A stretch of DNA of 64,000 nt from Nocardia sp. NBC_00416 (lineage in GTDB: Bacteria > Actinomycetota > Actinomycetes > Mycobacteriales > Mycobacteriaceae), in the NCBI RefSeq assembly GCF_036032445.1, contig NZ_CP107932.1, positions 622,501 to 686,500 of the forward strand, in the 5' to 3' direction. This document shows positions 59,267-64,000 of this stretch, piece after piece. Every line of letters starts with the position of its first letter. Position 1 is the stretch's first letter. The notes beneath the pieces are model-generated. The model searched no databases and had not been told where the DNA came from. It worked only from the letters and a program-made list of their open reading frames with translations. Position numbers and translations under genes: made by a program.

Positions 59267-60523
59267 ATGAGTCAACTCGCCAACCAGCTGGTGATCGCCG
59301 AGCGCGAGGAAATCGCGCACGGTATCCGCCGCTTGCTCGCCGAACCGCTGATCACCGAACGCGCCGCCCCACTGGAATTCGATGTGATCCGCCGGCGGCG
59401 CGAGCCGATCGCGAAATGGTTCGACTACTACACCGGCTGGGCGCTAGTGGTGGAACCCCGCCTGGGTTATGCCCGGTTGATCAAGGTGCGCTGCGCCACC
59501 GACCCGACCCGCCCGGCGCGCCGGCTCCGTTCGAGCCGTGCGGAGTTCGACCGCCGCCGCTATGTCCTGCTGTGTGTGGTGGCAGCCGAATTGTTCACCG
59601 CACCGGTGACCACGATCGGGCTGCTCGCCGGCCGGGTGCGTGCCGCTACCACCGAAGACCCGGTGCTGGCGAATTTCGACAGCAGCAGCCGCGCGGAGCG
59701 GATGGCATTCGTGGACGTGGTGCGCTTTCTCGAGTCGCTGGGTGTGCTGGATACGATCGACGGCACGGCCGACGCCTTCCTGGACTCCGATAAGGCGAAG
59801 GTCCTGTTCCGGGTCGACACCACCCTGCTGCTGCGGCTCCCGGCCACGCCGGTAGGACCGTCCCGGCTGGCCGTGCCCGCGGACGAGGTGCCCTTGCATT
59901 TCGGGGATATCCTCACCGAACTCACCCGGGAACGGCGGTACGGCCTCGCGGGCGAGCGGCCGGGCCGCCACGCCGATCCGGGCGGGTACTCGGACGCCCA
60001 ACGCAACCTGTGGCTACGGCACACGGTATTCCGCCGCCTGGTCGACGACCCGGTCGTCTACTTCGACGACCTCACCGCCGAGGAACGCGCCTACCTCGCC
60101 TCACCCACCGGCCGGCAGCTGCTCCGCCGCGCCGCGGATCAGGGCGGTTTCGTCCTGGAGGAGCGCGCTGAGGGAATTCTGCTGGTGGATCCGGAGGCGA
60201 TCGCGACCGATACCAAATTCCCGGACGACTCCGGCACCGCCAAGGTCGCCGCCCTGCTGCTCCTCGATGGAATGTACGGTCCGGCGACCGAAGAACAGCT
60301 CCAGCGCAAGGCAGCCGAGATCCTGACCAGGTTCCCCCGCTGGGCGAAAAATTATCGCGGTGACGACGGTGCCCGGCAGTTGGCCGGCGATGCCGTCGCG
60401 GTGCTGATCTCGTTCGGACTCGCCCGCCGTTCCACCGCAGGCCTGGTGACACCGCTACCCGCCGCGGCGCGATACCGGGTCGACCGAATCCGCTCGACCG
60501 AGAGCAGTGAGGACACGCCGTGA
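59267..60523 (+). CDS. jetB: Wadjet type II JetB (DUF2398/TIGR02678, KITE-like subunit)
   Basis: The ATG at 59267 (MSQLANQLVIAEREEIAHGI) is preceded by AGGAAT; the longer frame runs inside jetA. 418 residues with DUF2398 features: EPIAKWFDYYTGWALVVEPRLGYARLIKV, RRRYVLLCVVAAELFTAPVTTIGLLA, LEERAEGILLVDPEAIATDTKFPDDSGTAKVAALLLLD and FPRWAKNYRGDDGARQLAGDAVAVL. In Wadjet, JetB is the winged-helix KITE subunit that binds the kleisin JetA. The stop overlaps the jetC start by four bases. Confidence 0.92.
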   Translation: MSQLANQLVIAEREEIAHGIRRLLAEPLITERAAPLEFDVIRRRREPIAKWFDYYTGWALVVEPRLGYARLIKVRCATDPTRPARRLRSSRAEFDRRRYVLLCVVAAELFTAPVTTIGLLAGRVRAATTEDPVLANFDSSSRAERMAFVDVVRFLESLGVLDTIDGTADAFLDSDKAKVLFRVDTTLLLRLPATPVGPSRLAVPADEVPLHFGDILTELTRERRYGLAGERPGRHADPGGYSDAQRNLWLRHTVFRRLVDDPVVYFDDLTAEERAYLASPTGRQLLRRAADQGGFVLEERAEGILLVDPEAIATDTKFPDDSGTAKVAALLLLDGMYGPATEEQLQRKAAEILTRFPRWAKNYRGDDGARQLAGDAVAVLISFGLARRSTAGLVTPLPAAARYRVDRIRSTESSEDTP

Positions 60524-63500
60524 CGGTCACCGTCCATCCCGAAGGAACCGGGCAGGCGCAGCGTTCCCCGCGCTGGATACCTACCCGCGCGGGTATTCTG
60601 AATGTCTGGCGCTACTACGACGAGGTTTTCGAGTTCCACGAGGGCCGGTTGCTGTTGCGTGGCCCGAACGGCAGCGGCAAGTCGAAGGCGCTCGAACTGT
60701 TGCTGCCGTTCCTTTTCGACGCGAGCCTGCGCCCCAACCGCTTGTCCACGTTCGGCACCGGTGAACGCACCATGCACTGGAACATGATGGGGGAGGGCAA
60801 CCCCGGTGCTACCCGAGTCGGCTATGTCTGGCTCGAATTCCATTGCCCGGGCGCAGATGAGGAATGGTTCACCTGCGGCGCACGACTGCAGGCGACCAGC
60901 CGCACCACCTCGGTGCACCCGGACTACTTCACCACCCGGCAGCGAGTCGGGATCGACAGCCCGGCCGGCTCGTTGCAGCTGACGCAGGACAACCGCCCCC
61001 TGACCCGCGCTGCGCTGGGCGAACGACTCGACGGTCCGGGCCGGGTGCACGACGACGCCGGCCACTACCGGTCGACCCTGCGCGCCACCCTCTTCCCCAC
61101 GCTGAGCGAGCAGCGTTACGACGCGATGATCACCGCACTGCTGCAGCTGCGCACGCCGAAACTGTCCCAGCGGCTCGACCCGTCGCTGCTGTCGATCTTG
61201 CTGTCCCGTGCACTGCCGCCGCTGAGCCACGGCGATATCGCCGATCTCGCCGAAGGTTTCGAGCGTCTCGACGCCCAGCGGGAACGACTGGCTCGGCTGG
61301 ACGCGGAAGTGACCGCGACCCGGACGCTGGCCCGGCATCAGCAGACCTACGCCAGGCGGGTGCTGCGCGCACATGCGGCCAAGCTGATCTCGGCGACCAG
61401 CGAGATGGACAAGTTCTCGGCGGCCGCGAAGAAGTCGGCCGAGGACTACGAGCATGCTGTGCAGCAACAAGCGGATACCGAGCAGGCGAAGACCGCCGAG
61501 ACTGCTGGCATGCGGCAAGCGCGGGGCCGGCTGGAGGGCCATCGGAAATCGAAGGCTTACGAAGCGGGCTCGCGGCTGGAAGAGCTGCGCACACAGGTGC
61601 GCCAGGCGCAGCGCCGAGCCGAGGCTGCCGCGGGCACAGCGCACAGCACGCAGGCACTCGCGGAGTCCGATGCCGCAATACATGAGCAGGCTCTGCACGA
61701 TCAGCAGAGCTTGGAGCAGCTCGCCTCGGTGGCCGCCGAGGAAGCCCGCAATGCCGCGCACCGGGCCGGAATGACCAGCGTGTACCGGGAACTGACGCAG
61801 CGCCCGGTCGCAGAAGGTGCGCGCCCGTTGTTGCGCGGTGCGGTACGCAGCCGGACCGAAGAACTCGACAAGGTCGAGAGGGTGCTGCGTGCCCGCGAAT
61901 CCGCTGTGCGCGAACGAGATGACGCCGAATCAGCCCTGGAGACCGGACGCGCCCGGGCCACCTCCGCCGACCAGCAGGTGACTGTGGTGGCCGCGGAGCG
62001 CGAGCGCGAACTCGAGGTGCTGCGCGACCGCATCAGGGAATGGGCGCAGGGATGCAAGGTGCTGATATTCGAGCATCCCGAAACACTGGTCGAACTGGCC
62101 GAGCACGAATCGCACCTGGTCGACGCCGTGAACCGGGCGGCGAGATTGCGTCTGCAGGAGCTCACGAGAGAAGCCTCGTCCCATGAGCAGCTGAAAGCCG
62201 CGGTGAACGCAGCGCGCGCCGCGGCGACTACCGAACGTGACCGGCTTCGGGCGGAACACGATATCGAACCGGCCGCACCGGCATGGCGTACCACCGATCG
62301 AACCAGGATGCTCGGGGCCCCGTTGTGGCGGCTGATCGATTTCGCCCCAGCGACCGCTCCCGCGACCGCCGCCCGCATCGAGGCTGCGCTGGAAGCCGCG
62401 GGGCTACTGGATGCCTGGGTGAGCGCGGGTGGGGTGGTGGACGGCCACGATATCTTCGCCGATCCCACTGCGCTCACGGCCGTGGCCGGCACGAACCTGA
62501 CCGATGTGCTGGTCGCCGTATCCGGCGCCGGGGTACCGCCGGAGACTGTCCGGAAACTGCTGGCAGCTATCGCCTATGGTGCGCAGGTACCGCCCGGCGC
62601 CGTGGCCGGCGTAGGCGCGGACGGCAGCTGGCGGCTCGGTAACCTGACCGGCACCGCCGGAAAAGATCAGCCCACCTATATCGGCGCCGCCGTCCGGGAG
62701 CAGTTCCGGCAGCGCCGCATCCGAGAGCTCACCGACGAGATCGCTGAACATGATGCCGCGGTCGACGCCGCGAACGAGCAGCTGCAGCGGTTGTTCGCGC
62801 AGCAGGAACTGCTCGAGTCCGAGGTGGGCGGCTGCCCGGGCTTCGACCGGCTGACCGCGGCCGAGGGCCGGCTGATCCGCGCCGAATCGGATCTGAAAGC
62901 CGCCGAAGACCAGGTGCGGGAACGAGTCGCGACCCTTTCTCGCAAGGAGACCGCGGTCAAACAAGTCCTGCACGCTCTGGCGACGCTGGCCGCGGAAACC
63001 GGACTACCCACCGACACCACCGCGCTCACTACCTTGCGCGATGCGCTGGAAGACTTCAACGGTCAGGCCACGGCCTGGCTCGACGCGCACCGGGACGCCG
63101 ATTCCGCTCGTGCGCTGACCGCCACGCGCGCCGAACATGCCCAGCGTTCGGCCACCCAGGCCGCCCGAGACGCGGAGAATGCGGTACGCGCCGAGGCCGA
63201 ACACCGGGAAGCGGCGGCCGAATGCGAGGGCGTCGAGCAGTCGGTCGGCCGCGAATACCGTGACGTGCTCGCCGAGATCAACCGGTTGGAGCGGAAGATC
63301 GACGAGTACAACGACAGTATCGAGGCGCATCGGCAGCTTCTCGTCGAACTTGCCGGCGAGATCGGCGGCCTCGAAAAGCTCTGCCAGAGCAAAACTGTCG
63401 ATCTCAGCACCGCCACCGAGTTCCGCGATCGGCACGCCCGGCGCTTCCGTCATCTCGCTGTCGGCAGCCTGCCCGCCGACAGCGATCTGCCCGACCTCGC

Positions 63501-64000
63501 CGCATTCCGGAAAACCCTGTCCGCGTCCGACGGCGTCCGCGCCGCGCTCGATGCGGCCCGGCTCGTCGCGGCAGCCTGGCCCACCATCCCGTACGAACCC
63601 GCCAACCTGAACGACGCCGCGCGCCGCCTCAACGACTCTGTCCACGAATGCCGCACCGGGCTCGGCGGCCGCGCCGATCTCGATCTGGAAACCGATGAGG
63701 ACGTTCAGGTATTCGCCGCCGTGGTCGACGGAATCCGCGTCGGCAGCAGCGAACTGCTGCGTATCCTCACCGCGGAAGCGCAGGAGAGCAAGAAGGAAAT
63801 CACCGAACAGGAACGCCTGCTGTTCGACCGGACGCTGACCGGTGACACCCGCCGGCACCTCGCGGCCCGTATCCGTCAGGCCAACGAACTCGTCGACGCG
63901 ATGAACACCCGCCTCCGGCAGGTCCGTACCTCCTCGAACGTCGCTGTCCAGCTGGTATGGCAGGTCGGCAAAGACCTGCCACCCGGCACCAAAGCTGCCC
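60520..64000 (+). CDS. jetC: Wadjet type II JetC (TIGR02680, SMC-like ATPase), 3' truncated by window edge
   Basis: The GTG at 60520 overlaps the jetB stop. The frame is open to the window end, 1160 codons, with the C-terminal head still to come. The N-terminal head has WIPTRAGILNVWRYYDEVFEF, then the Walker A in LLLRGPNGSGKSKALELLLPF (about residue 50) and FGTGERTMHWNMM. From about residue 250 to beyond 1000 the sequence is mainly charged heptads (coiled coil, for example RLDAQRERLARLDAEVTATRT) with a hinge-like part around 590-720. The ABC signature and Walker B should lie beyond 64000. In Wadjet, JetC extrudes DNA loops. Confidence 0.93.
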   Translation, partial: MTVTVHPEGTGQAQRSPRWIPTRAGILNVWRYYDEVFEFHEGRLLLRGPNGSGKSKALELLLPFLFDASLRPNRLSTFGTGERTMHWNMMGEGNPGATRVGYVWLEFHCPGADEEWFTCGARLQATSRTTSVHPDYFTTRQRVGIDSPAGSLQLTQDNRPLTRAALGERLDGPGRVHDDAGHYRSTLRATLFPTLSEQRYDAMITALLQLRTPKLSQRLDPSLLSILLSRALPPLSHGDIADLAEGFERLDAQRERLARLDAEVTATRTLARHQQTYARRVLRAHAAKLISATSEMDKFSAAAKKSAEDYEHAVQQQADTEQAKTAETAGMRQARGRLEGHRKSKAYEAGSRLEELRTQVRQAQRRAEAAAGTAHSTQALAESDAAIHEQALHDQQSLEQLASVAAEEARNAAHRAGMTSVYRELTQRPVAEGARPLLRGAVRSRTEELDKVERVLRARESAVRERDDAESALETGRARATSADQQVTVVAAERERELEVLRDRIREWAQGCKVLIFEHPETLVELAEHESHLVDAVNRAARLRLQELTREASSHEQLKAAVNAARAAATTERDRLRAEHDIEPAAPAWRTTDRTRMLGAPLWRLIDFAPATAPATAARIEAALEAAGLLDAWVSAGGVVDGHDIFADPTALTAVAGTNLTDVLVAVSGAGVPPETVRKLLAAIAYGAQVPPGAVAGVGADGSWRLGNLTGTAGKDQPTYIGAAVREQFRQRRIRELTDEIAEHDAAVDAANEQLQRLFAQQELLESEVGGCPGFDRLTAAEGRLIRAESDLKAAEDQVRERVATLSRKETAVKQVLHALATLAAETGLPTDTTALTTLRDALEDFNGQATAWLDAHRDADSARALTATRAEHAQRSATQAARDAENAVRAEAEHREAAAECEGVEQSVGREYRDVLAEINRLERKIDEYNDSIEAHRQLLVELAGEIGGLEKLCQSKTVDLSTATEFRDRHARRFRHLAVGSLPADSDLPDLAAFRKTLSASDGVRAALDAARLVAAAWPTIPYEPANLNDAARRLNDSVHECRTGLGGRADLDLETDEDVQVFAAVVDGIRVGSSELLRILTAEAQESKKEITEQERLLFDRTLTGDTRRHLAARIRQANELVDAMNTRLRQVRTSSNVAVQLVWQVGKDLPPGTKAA

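Overview
The window is high-GC DNA with dense, often overlapping (ATGA/GTGA) operons, many IclR, TetR, LysR and MarR regulators, CoA-ester catabolic genes and flavin/F420-type (LLM) oxidoreductases. This fits a mycolate-type actinobacterium such as Nocardia or Rhodococcus; that is inferred from gene content and style, as no rRNA or other marker gene is present. No tRNA, rRNA or CRISPR array was recognised.

Layout. (1) 1-3100: CoA-linked catabolism: the C-terminal part of an acyl-CoA synthetase, two crotonases and an IclR regulator. (2) 3.1-20 kb: mixed accessory DNA: a secreted tripeptidyl-peptidase-like hydrolase; a LysR/LLM divergent pair with a near-ideal LysR palindrome; a crotonase; a dienelactone hydrolase/GlxA-type regulator divergent pair; a MarR/DHA2-efflux divergent pair; an acyl-CoA dehydrogenase-like protein; a methyltransferase; arfB; an oxidoreductase/ArsR divergent pair; and a Nudix hydrolase. 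Decayed genes lie between them: an IS5-type transposase, an alkylsulfatase, an FAD monooxygenase, an APC permease and a crotonase. (3) 20.4-26.2 kb: TetR divergent from an acyl-CoA synthetase/crotonase/SDR operon, followed by a lipoprotein CocE-type esterase. (4) 26.9-34.8 kb: IclR, a pair of metallo-beta-lactamase-fold proteins (one lacking the metal ligands), an orphan solute-binding lipoprotein, SDR and ISL3 transposase remnants, an SDR/TetR pair and two small proteins.

(5) 34.9-46.1 kb: one eleven-gene minus-strand operon, divergent from a LysR gene at 46.2 kb. It encodes a DszA/NtaA-type monooxygenase, a complete oligopeptide-type ABC importer, an SsuD-like monooxygenase, a CaiB-type CoA transferase, a crotonase, a cysteine-dioxygenase-like cupin and an alpha/beta hydrolase. 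I read it as uptake and degradation of an organosulfur carboxylate or thiol. One importer ATPase has a clean in-frame loss of its Walker B to H-loop segment.

(6) 47.5-64 kb: a defence island of two divergent operons. Leftward: a 2118-residue DruE/COG1205-type helicase with DUF1998 cysteine clusters and a putative C-terminal nuclease fold, overlapping a UvrD-like helicase with a RelE-like N-terminus. Rightward: a type II Wadjet (plasmid-restricting SMC) operon in the order jetD-jetA-jetB-jetC, with jetC cut by the window end. The helicase pair, its link to Wadjet and the jetD-first order are the best candidates for something not yet described.
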